DNA from: Limanda limanda
Lineage: Eukaryota > Chordata > Actinopteri > Pleuronectiformes > Pleuronectidae
Reading direction: 5' to 3'
DNA: 64,000 nucleotides
NCBI RefSeq assembly: GCF_963576545.1
Contig: NC_083639.1
Span: 18,667,118-18,731,117 of the forward strand
Shown: positions 1 through 13,928 of the stretch, in pieces
How positions within the stretch are numbered: position 1 is the first letter of the stretch
How the letters are laid out: each line of letters starts with the position of its first letter
The notes under the pieces: model-generated
The model's database searches: none
What the model was told of the DNA's origin: nothing
The model's input: only the letters and a program-made list of their open reading frames with translations
Position numbers and translations under genes: made by a program

Positions 1-1042
1 CTGAAGATCACAGGACTTTTTAAATATGCCTGACATTTAGGAGATCTGTTCAAATGTAGTCATTCCCCTGTTGTTGTGGTTTTTTTCATGGTGTGAGGTG
101 ACACAAGACCCACACAGGATATCACATGCCTGCCTGCCCATTGTGTGTCTGGTCCCGGAAACAGGATATTCACACAGAGGACAGCACACCAGCTGACCAC
201 AGACTCAGAGAGAATGAAGAGTGTGTGTGTGTTCTGAACTTTAACAAATAAAGTACACTACAATACATGCTCTTGAAGGTGCATTATAGGTATCACTGAA
301 GTGACCACACCCCAGGTGACTGTGTTAAATCTGTCCTGAGCAACTCCACTACACCTTTCTGACAAGCAGGGTCCCCCACTCATGTTGACATGTCAACAGC
401 TCAGAAACAAGCTGACATTCACTCAGCTTAAATAAAATACTGTGTGGCTCCATGTTGAGTTAAGGGTTGGCTGGGATTAATTGATACTCAAACACATGCA
501 TGCACTTTCTAAATGGTGTGATGATGTTAATTGTTTCTATGTGGGGATTGTGTGTAAAATAGCGCATTTAAAGCTCTAAATGAACCCAAATGCGCTCTGA
601 AATAGCGAATGAGAGCAAAAAGCGCACGTTATTGTTAATGCATGATAACAAAACAAACTGGAGAGGCTGTTTACAGGTGATCGCACACACCATTATATTA
701 TTGTTATTGTTTGTTTTACTCTTAGAAATAAAAAGGCACTTAGGAAACTAATGAAACGGTTCTCACCTTGTGTTGTCTTTTGTTGTGATCTGATTGTTCC
801 CACTTTTATTGTCTGTCCGCAGAGCGTCTCCGCCGGCGTTCACATAAATCCGCCTCTGTCCCCACAGCACCGGAGCTGCTTTTTGTTCCAATGAATGGAG
901 AGTTGCTTCTGCAGGGCTTCAGATGAAAAGTCCAGCGAGGGAAGCTGCTGCTGCCTGTTCGGCATTAGTAACCCTGTGTCCACGCACTGAGCGTCAGTCC
1001 GGTCCGGGTCCCCGCCTCCTCTCCTCTCCTCTACCTTCCACA
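1..1042. other. Non-coding, no gene recognised
   Basis: AT-rich DNA to about 780, then a GC-richer patch with scattered CpG. I see no coding exon or known repeat. Confidence 0.5.
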
Positions 1043-1200
1043 GATTCGGGATGGGACAGATGGATCTCCCCCTGCTGCTGCTGCTGCCTCCGTGCGCCGT
1101 GTTTGGCCACTGGGGGAGCGCTTCCTGCTGTACAGCTGAGCAGAGACCTGAACTAGCATGGCTCTCAAGCAGAGCGCATACATTCAATCAAGCTTCATAA
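1043..1200 (+). CDS. Possible small exon with signal-peptide-like ORF (unrecognised)
   Basis: A pyrimidine tract with acceptor ttccacag ends at 1042. ATG at 1051 opens a 49-codon frame beginning MGQMDLPLLLLLPPCAVFG, a hydrophobic leader-like stretch, and ends at TAA (1198-1200). No convincing donor follows. The 790-1160 region is GC-richer than its surroundings. I do not recognise the protein, and this may be chance. Confidence 0.2.
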
Positions 1201-1315
1201 GTTCCCTAAATATGTGTGAATATTTCCCAATCGAGATTCATGAGTTGTGAAAGTATCATAAAAAAAGGAAAATGCAGAGAAATCTGGCTATGGCCAATGT
1301 CTATCTACTACTTAT

Positions 1316-1445
1316 TCCACAATCTGTCTGTGCAACACATATCTCACAAACCATTCATCTTACCAGCTTCACCGTGGTTTTGTGTATTATATATCAACCC
1401 TAGTGCTGAATGTGGTTATTTTTGGTCATGGGATACATTCAATAT
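1316..1445 (+). repeat. Dispersed repeat fragment, related to 28350-28470
   Basis: Both places have an order of shared words: a CTGTCTGT start, CATATCTCA followed by AACC and a TCTTA word, then a GCTTCAC and TGTGTAT block. They look like old copies of one fish repeat. Confidence 0.35.
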
Positions 1446-1496
1446 TTTTGTGTTATTTTAAGTTGATTAACAGCATCTATGGGACTCTGCTTCCAC

Positions 1497-1785
1497 ATCA
1501 GAATCAGAATCAGAATCAGAATCAGAAAGGATTTATTGCCAAGTAGGTTTACACCTACCTGGAATTTTCTTTGGTGAAAAGGTGCATACATTTAACATAA
1601 AGCATAAAAACACAATAAGTACTTCCCATAAGAAAGAAATAACTGCATATAAACCAAATATATATACAAGACATAAAAGTTAAATAAAGAGTAAAATGCA
1701 AAAACAGGTATATACAAGATATAAAAAGTTAAATAAAAAGTAAAAATTCAAAGTAGGAGAGAAATGGGGAAGTGCAATATGCAAT
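1497..1785 (+). repeat. Fish dispersed repeat with CAGAAT microsatellite head
   Basis: Tandem CAGAAT units at about 1500-1526 lead into AAGGATTTATTGCCAAGTAG, a sequence repeated very widely in fish genomes. Two partial tandem copies of a TATACAAGATATAAAAGTTAAATAAA-like unit follow at 1660-1745. Confidence 0.6.
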
Positions 1786-2057
1786 ATACTGTTATGTTAT
1801 GTGTGATAATGTAACACAGAATTGACACGTGGGTGCGGGATAAGAGTCCAGATTAACAACAAACAGCTACCTTCAAAGGTTTGAGGGAAATTTCTGGTAA
1901 TAATAACATAAATTATGCCATTTATTGATAATAACATCTCCCTGGACATTGTTTTTGAACCAACCATCAACCAACCAGGCAGCCAATCAAAACAACCAAA
2001 CCAAACCAAACAAACAAACAAACATCTTGGTGGATGAACCTTAAGGGGCAGTTGTTG

Positions 2058-2133
2058 TGTGTTATAGTTTTACATTTATATTGCATTCAATGTACTGTGT
2101 TATAGTTTTACATTTATATTGCATTCAATGTAC
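2058..2133. repeat. Perfect 38-bp tandem duplication
   Basis: The 38-base unit starting TGTGTTATAG and ending CAATGTAC occurs twice without mismatch (2058-2095, 2096-2133). Confidence 0.95.
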
Positions 2134-4865
2134 TGTACGCATTTCAACAGACAGCCTTAGCTCATGTGAGGATTATTATGTGTGGATCAGGGGAGAAATT
2201 TGTTTACACACATACTCCGATGCAAATATATAGCTTGGTCCAACTGTGTGGTTTTTGCCTGAGCACGTCTAAAGTGCTCCTCCTTTGACAGTTGCTGTAT
2301 GTAAGCTACATTGAATTGCCAGCAGCAGCAGCACTGCCCTGAGGTCCATTATATAAGAAGATAATATTGGTTTGAGAAGCTGGCCTAGTTGCCCAAAATC
2401 AGCCATAAACCCTCTTACAGAACAAGCTTTACAGTGTTTTCACAGTTAATTAACAATGAGTGTGCTATAAATAGTGTCAACGCCTCAAAAAAATTTAACT
2501 GGAGTTCCCCTCATTTTGATATTTTCTGGGCAGCAGCTTTAATGTTTTTGGAAAGTCTCATTTCTATCTATCGGTGTCATGTCAAGCACTAGCTTCAAGT
2601 CAATCCCCAACAAACCCACTGTGCGTTACTTACACTAGCACCACACAGCAGATAGATAAAATGATTTATAGGCTGCTGAGCACAGCACAGTATTTAGCAG
2701 CTAAAGCCAGTAGGTACACTGCTGAAGGGAAGTTGAACACTGGAATTAATCAACCAGTTGACCAGAAACATATGGCTGTATATGTAGACTTTTGTTGCTC
2801 TGAGTCTGCTAGATGTGTTTGGAAATACATTCCTTTATTAAATTAATATGGAAACAGTATGATAGTGATGGGTTGATTGAATTGCAGTATTATCCCATGT
2901 CCATTACATCTCCAGACAAATATACCTCCTGTGAGTTTATGGTCAATGTACCATTACTGTGACTTTAAAAGCCAATAGCAATCTTTGCTGTGAGCTACAA
3001 CTAATACAATCAATGAACCCTATCCCTTATCTATCTGACTTTACTGAACTAAATATCTAAAAAGTTCTTAGAAAAGTCCGGAGTTATTAGTTATTATTTT
3101 GAGTTTGAAGTAGAAATAATAGAAAATGGACATGATCATGATAGTGCACAGGTTTGTTGGAACATTACATGTCACTTCTCAGAGATGTTGTAGATTTTCC
3201 TATGACTCCAGTGTGAGGGGAAGGAAAGGAGTGCCACCCTGTTGTGGCTCGGTGGCAGGCCGAACAATGGAAAGGCCCACAAAAACTGCAGGGGCCAAGG
3301 AAATGGGAGGGATGAAAACTGTCCAGTTTATTATAAAACCGGTTGAACCAAGTGTCAGGTCTCGTCTACGGGGTGACACTCCCTCGTCTATCTCAGCTGT
3401 GCATACACACAGAGCAGAAAAAGAAAGAATATAAAAGACACACAAAAGATGAGTCTTTGTGTTGAGGCAAAGGCCGGTTGTGTTACAGGAGGGAAAATGC
3501 TTTCTTCAAAGACTAAATGAGTCACTGCAGGGACGGCCCCCATCCCCCTCCCCATTTGTGAGGATTTCTGCGAGGCCGTGATTAGGCTCACCCCAGTGCC
3601 ATGTGTGCACCATGCACCCCCCACCCACCCACCTCATCCCCTCCAATCTCTGCCTTGCCTTAGCTCTCAATGAGATTAGCCCACAAGCTATTGTTCTGAT
3701 GACACTTCATTTTAAGCTATACTCTCATTAACATAATACAAAGACAGAATCGCATGACTTGGTGACTTTAAAGAATTAAATATGTGTAGCATATGTGAAT
3801 ATATGATGAAATCAAACATTAAAACAAAAAAATAAGCAAAAACAACCTCCAGCCAAGATCCGAATGAAGCAAACCTTTATTTGTGTATCTCCAAGATGCT
3901 TCAGATGAGATGTTTATATGTTTTATATCTCAGAAGTCATTAAGTGCCCTCACTTAATCATTATTAACATGACACCTCAGGTTTAAATCTTGAGGTAAAC
4001 AACTGAAAAGAGAACAATGAATGCAACCAGCCTGTGTGGAGGGAGGAAACTATGATTTTAAGGACAAGGGGATTATGTTGTTCTCGTGGAACAGATGTTA
4101 ACATGGAGAGGTTGATCCTCCTGAGAGCGGCCCCTCACACACACACACACTGTCCTGCAGTCGCTGGCCCATTGTCAATGTGCATCCTCTCTTCTCAGTC
4201 TTTGGTTGCATATCGCTCCCACCCCACCCCCATCCAAGACAGACTTACTCTACCCCATGACCTTGATGGGCTCCTAATGACATCCACTTTTGTGGTTTGA
4301 CAGATGTGAGCTCTTGACAACTTTCATGCTTCCTCCTGAAGCAACCTCCACACATTCATGATTAGTATGGATAAACAAAAGATGGATGACAATAAGTACC
4401 ATTAACAATAAGTGAGCACTGACCCCTCCATCTCAGCTCATCCTCTCATCAGACCTGTAAGCAGGTCAGCTGTTGTGCGACCAGCCTTCATTCTTCTTGA
4501 TAGCTTGGTCATTTCACCGGGTCTTTAGTATTTTCCAGGTCAGGGTGAATGGATTCAGAAGTTCAATTCACTGCTCTTTATTCCTCCCCCACATTTTCTT
4601 TCAAACCTGAGAATGCGTTGATATGTAAAATATTATTGATACATCTCACAAGCCTTGTGCAATGTAAATGTAAAACTCTTAATCACTGCACAATACTTAC
4701 TCAACCCTTCATTGTAGGGGTGGTAACTATGGATTTTCTAAATCATTTGCATATATTCCACAATTGACTGCACACTTTTTCATATCTATCTTTTCTGTTT
4801 TATATCGACTGAAGTTAGCATGATAACCGGATAGCCATATTATATGAAGGACCAAAAACATGTAA
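2134..4865. other. Intergenic, no gene recognised
   Basis: No exon recognised. The 3490-3720 stretch has balanced, non-repetitive composition and could be a conserved non-coding block. Short CA runs occur near 4136. Confidence 0.4.
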
Positions 4866-5060
4866 GTTTAAAAAATAAATAGACAGATAAATAAATATAG
4901 AAGTAAATAATTAAATGAAGAAATAAATGAAACAATAAATACAGCTTGTGATTAAACAGACCCTAAACCTATATCTGCATTCAGACATTCATTTATTTCT
5001 ACTTCTATTTACTTATTCATTCAATTATGTATTACTTCATTTATTTATTTACTGCCTGAT
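4866..5060. repeat. AT-rich inverted repeat (MITE-like hairpin)
   Basis: The left arm, rich in AAATAAATA and TAGAAGTAAATAATTAAATGA, is mirrored by a right arm rich in TTTATTTCTACTTCTATTTAC, with a short unique centre around 4937-4985. No target duplication was identified. Confidence 0.55.
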
Positions 5061-5824
5061 AAAGACTACTATATACATTTAGAAATACAGAAATAACTTT
5101 ATAAATGTAGGTGTGGAAAAATTTCTTTGCAAACTGTATTATTTTCTTCCCATTGGCTAATGAATTTAGTATTAATTTCTTTATTAATTTGTATTGTTGG
5201 AATTTTTTTGTCCATCATACTGGCCTGACACATCTCGTAATACCACTTTGTGCCCCAAGAGGCAATGTTGAGTCATTTTAGGCATATTAAGAGGTAGAAA
5301 GTATGATTTTGCTCTAAATCTGAGTCACTATATTCCTCCACTCTGTCCTCCAGCTCAGTTTTTGTTTCTGCTGTTCAAGGTTCTCTCCTTTTCCCTCGTG
5401 TGGCTCGACCTCATCTCCTGGCACCGCTACATGTTCCCTGTCTCTCTGACAGGACAGACAGGATGTGATCATCGTCGGTCTAACAACCTGTGAGGGAAAA
5501 CTTTATTTCCCAACCCATGAGGGTCTGTCTACATGTCAACAACTGTCCGATGCTGAGGTCAGATTTGTTCAACCTAATGTTAGCTCAGTGACAGGGTTGA
5601 AACTTATAGGTCATTGGCCAGTGAACACTCTCATGTGAACCCTGGTAAACAGCGAGGGACAGTTAAAATTATATGTTTTTTTTTTACAGTCCAATGGCCC
5701 AGAGTAATTGATCCTGGTACATATTGTCTGATTATGTGCAGAGAATGAGGGAAAGAGACCAGAGTGCGTTCCTAGGACACATACATTTTTCTGACAAAAT
5801 GCCCAAAACATTTTTTATAGAAAA

Positions 5825-6052
5825 ATAACAGAATGGATCTTCACAGAACTTGGTGGAAAGACACAGAATGGGTCAGGGAAGAACCCATTACATTTTTGTA
5901 TAAATCCAGATGTTTATTTCTCACAAAAACATATTTAGAAGACTGATATCTATGAATGTGTGCAATTTGGTGTAGCTTAATTGGATTTAAGTGGCCTTTT
6001 GAGCCTTGGTGAAGGTATGTGCACTACTGAGTGCCGTTCTAGTTTAAAGTAT
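5825..6052 (-). repeat. Dispersed repeat family R1, inverted copy
   Basis: Shares words such as GGGTCAGGGAAGAACCCA and GTGCAATTTGGTG with the reverse complement of 46905-47255. Ends with the GCCTTGGTGAAGGTATGTGC phrase common in fish repeats. Confidence 0.6.
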
Positions 6053-9000
6053 GAATTTGACAGTTAACCAATTCTAACACATTGCCCATGTAATGTTGTA
6101 CTAAGATTGTAATTTCCCAATGATACCCTTCTGACATGTTTTATATTTATCGAAACATTTTTTTACTCCGACTCTTACAGGATAATTAATAGAAATAGCC
6201 TGTACACGTTAAATTGGCTTTTTCCTTTGTTACATGAGACACTAAATATATTTTACATAATCTAAAACGTCATCAGCTATATTTCACTCACAGTGTGTGG
6301 TCAGTGATGAGTGAAACTGCCATTAGGAGCTTTTGTAGTACCACTATGTTGACCAGTCCATGTTTTTACTGCAGAGAGTAGAGTTTCACAAAGTTGTAGC
6401 TATTTTTCTCCCTCATAACTAATTCTGAAAAGTTCTTTGTTTTAACATTTTTGCCATCTTAATATTATTCAAGAGAATACGCAATAGGAGAGGGTAAAAA
6501 TACTCATTATTTCAGGTACTATAACAGTTTTTGCTCCATACACTAAACGGGAGAAAACAATAAAAGTCAAATAATTTTACTGGCAGTTATTATTAATGAG
6601 AACAGATAAATTACAGATGATCCTCATTTTAATTAAATAAACATATGAATTGAGTTAACTCTGATGATCATCTGGCTTTTCATTTGTCTTTAGCGCCGTC
6701 TGGTGAACTTTTTCAGCTACTGCAATAGCGATCTTGAAAAAGCCTCATAAGTCTGACTGAGTGTGTTGTTGAAGAAATCCCAACACGATATGTGAATGTG
6801 TATCTTCACACAAAGGAAGTTTTCTGTGGAGCGGCCAAGAAGCCACACACAGACTTTAACTTGATCACATGGCTTCAAGCCAGGCACTGCAGAGAGGCCC
6901 TTCAGCTTCATGGTAGTCTGTCAACTGTAATGTGGCTCACACTTTGTCGTGCACTCAGACCATTCATACATGAAAGAAAATATACCAAATCGCGTACCTG
7001 TTAATAATATAGTTTATGTCACACGTGTGTACCTGTGAATTTGTGTTAACCAAAATCATGGCCCTCATCAAAATTATGTTTTTCCGTTGACAGGGAACAT
7101 TGCTTCACTTGCAAAGTTAGTTCAACACAGTCGCTGCAACTCGCTATTTACTATGCCTGCAGGAGATGACCTTATCAAATTATACTTTAAAACCAGATTT
7201 AGTAATACAGGAATACTCGTGATTTTAGTCCAGACTCACAAAGAATCCAGACTTTGAAGAGATATTGTTGTGAAGTGGGCCTATTCACAAGAGAAAAACG
7301 AGCTCAAGGAGACTACGATGCAACAGAGGAAGTTTTTTCTCTTCACAGGTCGTACATTGAGTGAATTGGACAGTTATATCTTAAATTCAATCCATGGGAA
7401 AAGCAATGGGATTCTAATCAAAATAATTTATTTGTTCTGCAGGCAAAACAACAAATTTGTGACTTGATAATCACAGAGAATATTAAAGTACTTTTTTTCT
7501 ATGAATTTATAACTTATACTTAAAAATACCCTCTCACCAGCTTATATTTATGTATATGGTTATGAATGTTTTATTCACCCTACTGTCATGGAAATTATTG
7601 AAATCTAACTGTCCTCTTATAAAATGTAACAGATCCTCCTGTCCTGACATAGCTATGCTCAAAGTTCAGTTGGATTGACCTGAAAACATCAGTATGTAAA
7701 TTCTACTTAATGTTTGCATCTGCCTGATATCAAGAAATGTTAGTTAGTTTGAACCTAAACGTCCTGGTGACTATTTGATGTTCTGCCCAGTGTCTATACA
7801 CTCAGGAGAGAGGGGGGGGTTGCCCATTCTCTGGTAATGTCTGAGCACTGGACACGTTCTGCCTGCATGATATCGAAGGATGACGTGGAAGCCCTTGAGC
7901 TGTGCATAAAAAAGGCTGGCACATCCCATCCGCCATTTGATAGATCCTTGATAGCTGCAGTGGTGTTGAGAATTCTGTCCCGCTTGGCCAAGTGTTTGCT
8001 GAGTAACTCTGTTTGTGTTCAAATCTATTCTCTGTAAATTGTTTCTTGACCATCAATTAAATACTTTGATATCATTGAATTGATCACTAAGTCTGATGGT
8101 TTATTTCCTCACCAGGGAATTAAACACAAATTCCCACCACACCTACAATGGACCTTATAAGATGTTGCATGTTTGGCATCTTCACATCTTCTCTCTCATA
8201 TACATTATACATATAAAGAAAGAATGGCAGTCATGTGACTCATCCATATCAAATTACATGAACATGCTCATTCAAAAGACAAAGGAAACAGCAGAAGCTT
8301 TTATTTGTGAGGTAAAAAAGGAAATTTCAATTAAAAATGTAAAATTACGGCTTCAAATAATAGTTATAAACAAACCTGACAGTAACATAAGTTAAATATG
8401 AGTGCTGTATGTGCCGGCAAATACAACAAAACAGTTGAGGGAATGGGAAAATAAAAAAAAAATAAAGGTAAGGTGTCTCTTTACACTGAGGGCATTTTTT
8501 CCACTTTCATTAATTTTCACCTGAATATTGTTTTAAACATTTGTCTTTAGTACTTAAGCAGACACAAGGCAGATATTACGTAATGAAAAACCTACTTGGC
8601 GTTCTTTCTTTTTCTGAAGGTTTTTTTTCCTATGCTTTTGCATTCTGAAAGGAAACATCAATCAATCACTGTAGATTAATTATATAAGGGTTTACAACAA
8701 TGTCCCTCAGCCTAAATATGTGACTCTTCTGGTCTGTCAAGAGAAATATGATTAACACAGTATAGTAAAGCAACTCGAAAGGAACTTTATTAAAAACAAA
8801 AACAGTTATGAAACAAATAATTAAGAAAACTAAATAACTGAAGCAGTTGGACTTTTGCAAATAAGATATCTGCTATAATAAAAATCAAGGAAAACACAAA
8901 CTAAGCAACATTTTCAGAGAAATATAATTTCATACAATAATCTTTATTATACATTTTATATGTACATTCCCTTTTTATTGACACACTTATTATTGAAATC

Positions 9001-9169
9001 AATAGACTCCGTTAATAGAAAATATCAAATGGTGAAAAATTACACTTCACACAAATGAAGAATGATTGAATAAACACATTTACAATTATTGCCTGAGAAA
9101 TTAACCCAAATGTTACCAATACTAAACTATTTAATGGAAAGTGAAAGAAATTATTGGAGCCACCCGTTA
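6053..9169. other. Intergenic, no gene recognised
   Basis: AT-rich. Open frames on both strands around 7770-8056 overlap one another and match no family I know. Confidence 0.4.
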
Positions 9170-9325
9170 GTTCGCTTCCAAACAAAAACTTAATGGGTTC
9201 GCTCTGGCCCGTCTCTCCACTAAATTTGATGAGAATGATTTGTTTATTTTTTGCCTAGTCTGCTGTGAGATCACCAACAATCATTAAAAACATAACGTCC
9301 TTGACAGAAGTGATTAAAGATCTGC
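9170..9325 (+). repeat. Dispersed repeat family R1, partial copy
   Basis: Contains TTAATGGGTTCG and CATAACGTCCTTGACAGAAGTG, diverged versions of the end of the copy at 12400-12765. Confidence 0.5.
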
Positions 9326-11967
9326 TCCACACAAAATGTAGGTTATCCCATTCAGCTCCCTCAGTTGTAGATCACTCACTTAAAAAGAGTGCATTTCATT
9401 ATCTGCTTAGGGACCTTTGAAGCTTCAACTTTCAGTGTAATGTCTTTTTTTGTCTGTGCCTCTAAAAATGTGACTGTTAAGGGCGCAATGCAACATCCAG
9501 AACCAAGCAGCCACTCGAGGTACACTTGGAATAAGTTTTGCGAGACTGTCAGAACTCAAAACAGCTGATGTTGACAGCCATCTTCTTTAAAATTGCCTTT
9601 TTGTGCAGATAACCAAATTGCGACAAAATAAAGACAATGTACACATCACGCAAAAACTACAATTTCACGAATGTGATAATAAGATACAACAAATTATTTA
9701 TTTGTTTCAAACGTGTCAGCCAATCCCTGAGGTCCAGGCCCAAGAAGTAGATTACTGAATGTGTTTTAGTAATTTTACTTCATGAAAAGAATGGGACCAA
9801 GCATAGAAGCCTGAGGGACCCCACAACATGTGAGGGTTGATGATAGAGTATACAATGAAGGGTCTGTTAGAAAAAGAAAAAAGAAATCGATTTTTTTTTT
9901 GTTTATTTTAAATTGAATAGTTCTGTCCGTAAGACACCAGGGCCACCTGTGTCACATGAATTAGTGAAATGATGCAAATATACTTTCAAATTTCAACTGG
10001 TAGCACTGTGTACGCCTAGACCACACATTTATGAATTTGATAATAGGGAAAATGAATTATTATTTGTACTATTCTGTAACAGATCCTGTGAATAACTCAT
10101 TATCCTGGGGAAAGGACACAAGATGTTCCTTTGAATTGTCCTTTTGTGTGCAGCCAACTGGCCTTGTAACAAGTCACATCCTCACACATCAACCAGAATA
10201 ATTAATTTTTCTGCCTCACCCCGTCATGGAGTTGAGAGACACAAAGGGAGTCTCTTCCACTCCATGAAGCAAAACACTTTAACATTTTCTTACTCCACAT
10301 GGTCTTTGTCAGGCAATACTGTTATTTGATGAGCTAAGTTGTGATGTTTGCTGGTAATTAGAAAAAAGGACTATTCATTACATATACGAATCTGAAAACA
10401 CACATTCTGTAATCCCCTTCACAACATTTGCGACATGACAACAACATGACACAGTAAAAGAAGACTAGTACAAGATATAAATTAATTGAAATCCTAAAAC
10501 ATAATTCCCATAAAACATTCATATCAGTCTGACATATGAACATGTACAAGCGCTTATAACCAGAGACGAGACAAAGGCCTCCATTGAGGAGGAGGTGAAT
10601 GAGGATAATGACCCTGTGGAGTAATTATCACAGTTTGCTCTGTGCTCCAGAGCTGCTATCACCACTGTGAAACCAAACTTTGTGTCAACACTCAGCAGAC
10701 ACAAAAGCAGATCCAGCAATTATATTTATTGTGCTTTTCAGTTTCAGTTTAGTAACTCCAGTAAATCTGTCAAGTCCTCACACTGATTCTGTTTGGGAAT
10801 ATTAACATTTTGTGATCAACACCTCTTGTGTGTCATGCTAAAGTACAATAGATAGCTGGCTCTCTTTTACTTCTATAAAATGATTCTATTATAATTCTAT
10901 AAATATTTCCTCTGAGTTAAAGAAGACATACTGTGCTCATATTCAGGCTCATAATTTTAATTTGGATGATAACTTGAAAAGGTTTACATGCTCTAATCTA
11001 AAACATAAGGTGACTTCAAATAGAACTGCAGTAAATCGGGTGATTTCTTTACAAAAAAAACAACAACAAGAAAAGAGGATAAAGGAGCTTGACCCGTTTT
11101 ACAGATTCAGTAGCACGTGATGAGGACGAGCTTACAACCTGGACTCCTCCTGCTTTTGTTATGAGAAACAGAGATGACTAACTTGATGTGGTGTCAATCA
11201 TGTCTTTTATTGCTTAACATGTTTGTTGTGTTTTGGGAGAAGTAAAACATCTCTCTGAAAAATTTAAATATTGTATTTTCTGTTGTTTTTGTTGATTCTG
11301 TCTTCAGTTTGTTATTTTTTTCTTTTTTTCTTTACATTTGCAGGATTTCTGATGATTTCTGATTGTTTGAGAGTCAAAAGAAACACAAGTTTTAGTTTAA
11401 ACTTAAGTTGACCAATACCCAGTGGACACAGTTGTGGTGCTGCGACACTGAGATACTGTTTGAACCTTATAACAATGTTTTTATAATAGTTCTGATCCAC
11501 CCCTAACTTCTCAGCTCCAAACACCAGTTGAAATGAACGGAGATATTGTGATAGATAACTGCTCCTGTTGCACAACAACTTGACCTACTTCCTCTACACT
11601 AGTATTTCCAATTAAAGCATAAATGTCAAGACATTTTGGATTCGTCATTGTGAGATATTGTTGTGTCACACCAGGAAGTCACAGATCACTTTAAAATGAC
11701 CTATAATTCCTCAAAGCACAGCTATAGTGAAGTGGGAACCCTTGATTCCCTGACAAACATGAAAATAAAAAGGCAAGAGCCTTTTATTTTTATTGTGAAC
11801 ATTCACACTTCTTGAGTTCAACATAAAGCTCACAGATGTTGTTGACTGTTTCCATGTGCCTTTTTTAATGCTTAACTAATGGGTGTTTATGATCAACTTG
11901 ATGAGTGTGTTACGCTTGAACACCACATCCTAATCATTGCCAACACATCAGAAGTGTGTCTGAGCTA
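9326..11967. other. Intergenic, no gene recognised
   Basis: AT-rich and non-repetitive by eye. Nothing assignable. Confidence 0.4.
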
Positions 11968-12222
11968 CACAAATGCACACACGTTTGTACATCTATCATA
12001 GTGAGGACACTCCTTGACATAATACATTCCCTTGCCCAGTTATTGAAGGAACTGAAAGTAACCATCCAAACTAAATGTCTAAACCTAACCCTAACATCAA
12101 GTTTTAACCCTTAAACAGCCCATTGAAAAAGTGAGGACTGGCCAGAATGTCCTCACTCTGTGGGGTCTATGCTTAAGATGGTCCCCACAAAGACACAAGT
12201 GCAGGAACACACACATTCAAAC
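11968..12222. repeat. Fish dispersed repeat with near-palindromic ends
   Basis: Starts near ACACACGTTTGTAC with GTGAGGACA and ends GTCCCCACAAAGACACAAGTGC; the inner CCTAACCCTAAC and GAGGACTGGCC blocks match a repeat common in fish genomes. Confidence 0.5.
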
Positions 12223-12399
12223 ACCATTTTCATTGTTTTCTGTTGAGTGCAGACTGTAGAGAAATGGCTCTCTGTGGTTTCCAACATACGATTTTACAGT
12301 GCGACTGGTTTTGCAGTAAAGACAATGGATTTAGCAATTAGCATTTGAACATGCATATGACACGATTGACATTTTAAGTGGGTCAGGCGTCACTCAGCT

Positions 12400-12765
12400 G
12401 GAGGCATACTTTCACCAAGACCCGACGGCCCCCTGATAAAACCACATTTAAATGAACTAGATCCAGATTTTTATTTTGATCAGCACCACATTGCGCACAC
12501 TCTTATATATAAATCCACTAAATATGCAAGATATTTGTCCAAGATCCATAAAATCAAAAGACGATGATAAACACAATGTTAAAAGAAGTGGGGTGGAAAA
12601 AAATCATCAAATGGCCCTTTAATCTTGATCCACACAAATTTAATGGATTCTTTCTTGGGTCATGCCCAACTCCCTTAAAAAATGTAATGGAAATTTGTTG
12701 AGTAGTTTTTGCATAATCCTGCTAACAAACAAATAAAACGTCCTTGGCGGAGGTAATCAAGTGGA
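12400..12765 (+). repeat. Dispersed repeat family R1, full-length copy
   Basis: Shares ordered blocks with 46905-47255: AGATC(C)AGATTTT/TGGATTTT, GCACCA..TTGC, AATTTAATGGATTCTTTC/AATTTACTGGGTTCTTCC, and ATAATCCTGCTAAC. Ends CCTTGGCGGAGGTAATCAAG. Confidence 0.65.
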
Positions 12766-13139
12766 TAACATGCTCTATATCAGTGAGCAATGCTACGCTA
12801 ACACTACTTTTCACACAGCACTGACCAGATAATAAGAGAAAATAAAGCTACTATATACAACATACAACTATTAACAAAAGCAACACTATTATGTTAAAGT
12901 ATTCTGTTGAAGGTTGTTATGTTAAAAAAAATATTGCCTACAATCACACTCAGAAAACTTTAAGGCAGATAATTTCTTAATTCGCACTTTTCAGGGGTTT
13001 GTGGAACATATAGGATTCACATTGGTGAAGTGGCACTGGTCATGAACAAGACCCAAAAGAATCACAACTTAAAAGAAACAAGGGGCGGAATTTTGTGGAT
13101 AATTAAGATATTCTTTGGTTAAAAAAAAACAAAAAAGAT

Positions 13140-13400
13140 CATTGAGTTTCTTTTCTAGTCCTGTAGCGCTGCCATCAGTGATGTTGCAGTGATAGCTGCA
13201 GACGGGGGCTGGATTTGACATGCCAGCCTAATTAGTGCGATTATAACACAGCTGCACAGGCTGGGAGGATTTGAAGCGGTTTTTATCAAAAGGATCATTT
13301 TACCGGAGAATGCCTGATCTTGACAGCGTGTGCACGGCCCGATCCATTTCGGTTTGGGATGTGCAGGCGCTGTCCGCTCCAATATTCTGCACATTTGAAA
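13140..13400. other. Conserved non-coding-like block upstream of mitfa
   Basis: Balanced, non-repetitive composition with homeodomain-type CCTAATTAGTG and long motif-dense runs in AT-rich surroundings, the look of a vertebrate enhancer. A minus-strand frame covers it but resembles no protein I know. Confidence 0.3.
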
Positions 13401-13928
13401 GGGCGAACTCAGATCGGTCAGACTGAGGTTTTTGCTTAGTCTGTTATTCCTCCAGTAAAGCTGTGAAGTGGTTGAATGATTTGCAGAGTGGTTCAGGTAG
13501 ACCTCACAACAGAGCAGCTATAAGGAGTCCGGTGGCACAAAATCCACACCAGCTTACCGTCAAACCGATCAGTGAGCTGGCAGAGTATTGGAGGGTAAAC
13601 TAAATTTGGCTGCTGATGCTGTACTAATTAACAGAATTAACAACTTTAATGCCTCTTTCATTGCATCTATTGAAATTTGGGTTAATTTGGATTTATGCTC
13701 TTATCAATGTTTTCCCAAGCTACAGTCAATTAAATTATATGTGAATGTGAAAGGAATCAAATTCAGTCATTAATCCATTAATAAAAGTTATTCAACTTTG
13801 CCGTGTAACTCATTGCTTTAGTTTGCTTGACCACATAAATGTTAACTTAAAGACACATGTATGTAGTTAGCATATAGCAGGACCCAGCCGCCAAAGCGGT
13901 AAATGTTAACCTCAGGAGTGATTGGAAA

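Noticed and set aside
12083..12098. CCTAACCCTAAC telomere-like words here and near 28890
   Set aside because: Only about two units each; the first is part of a dispersed repeat.
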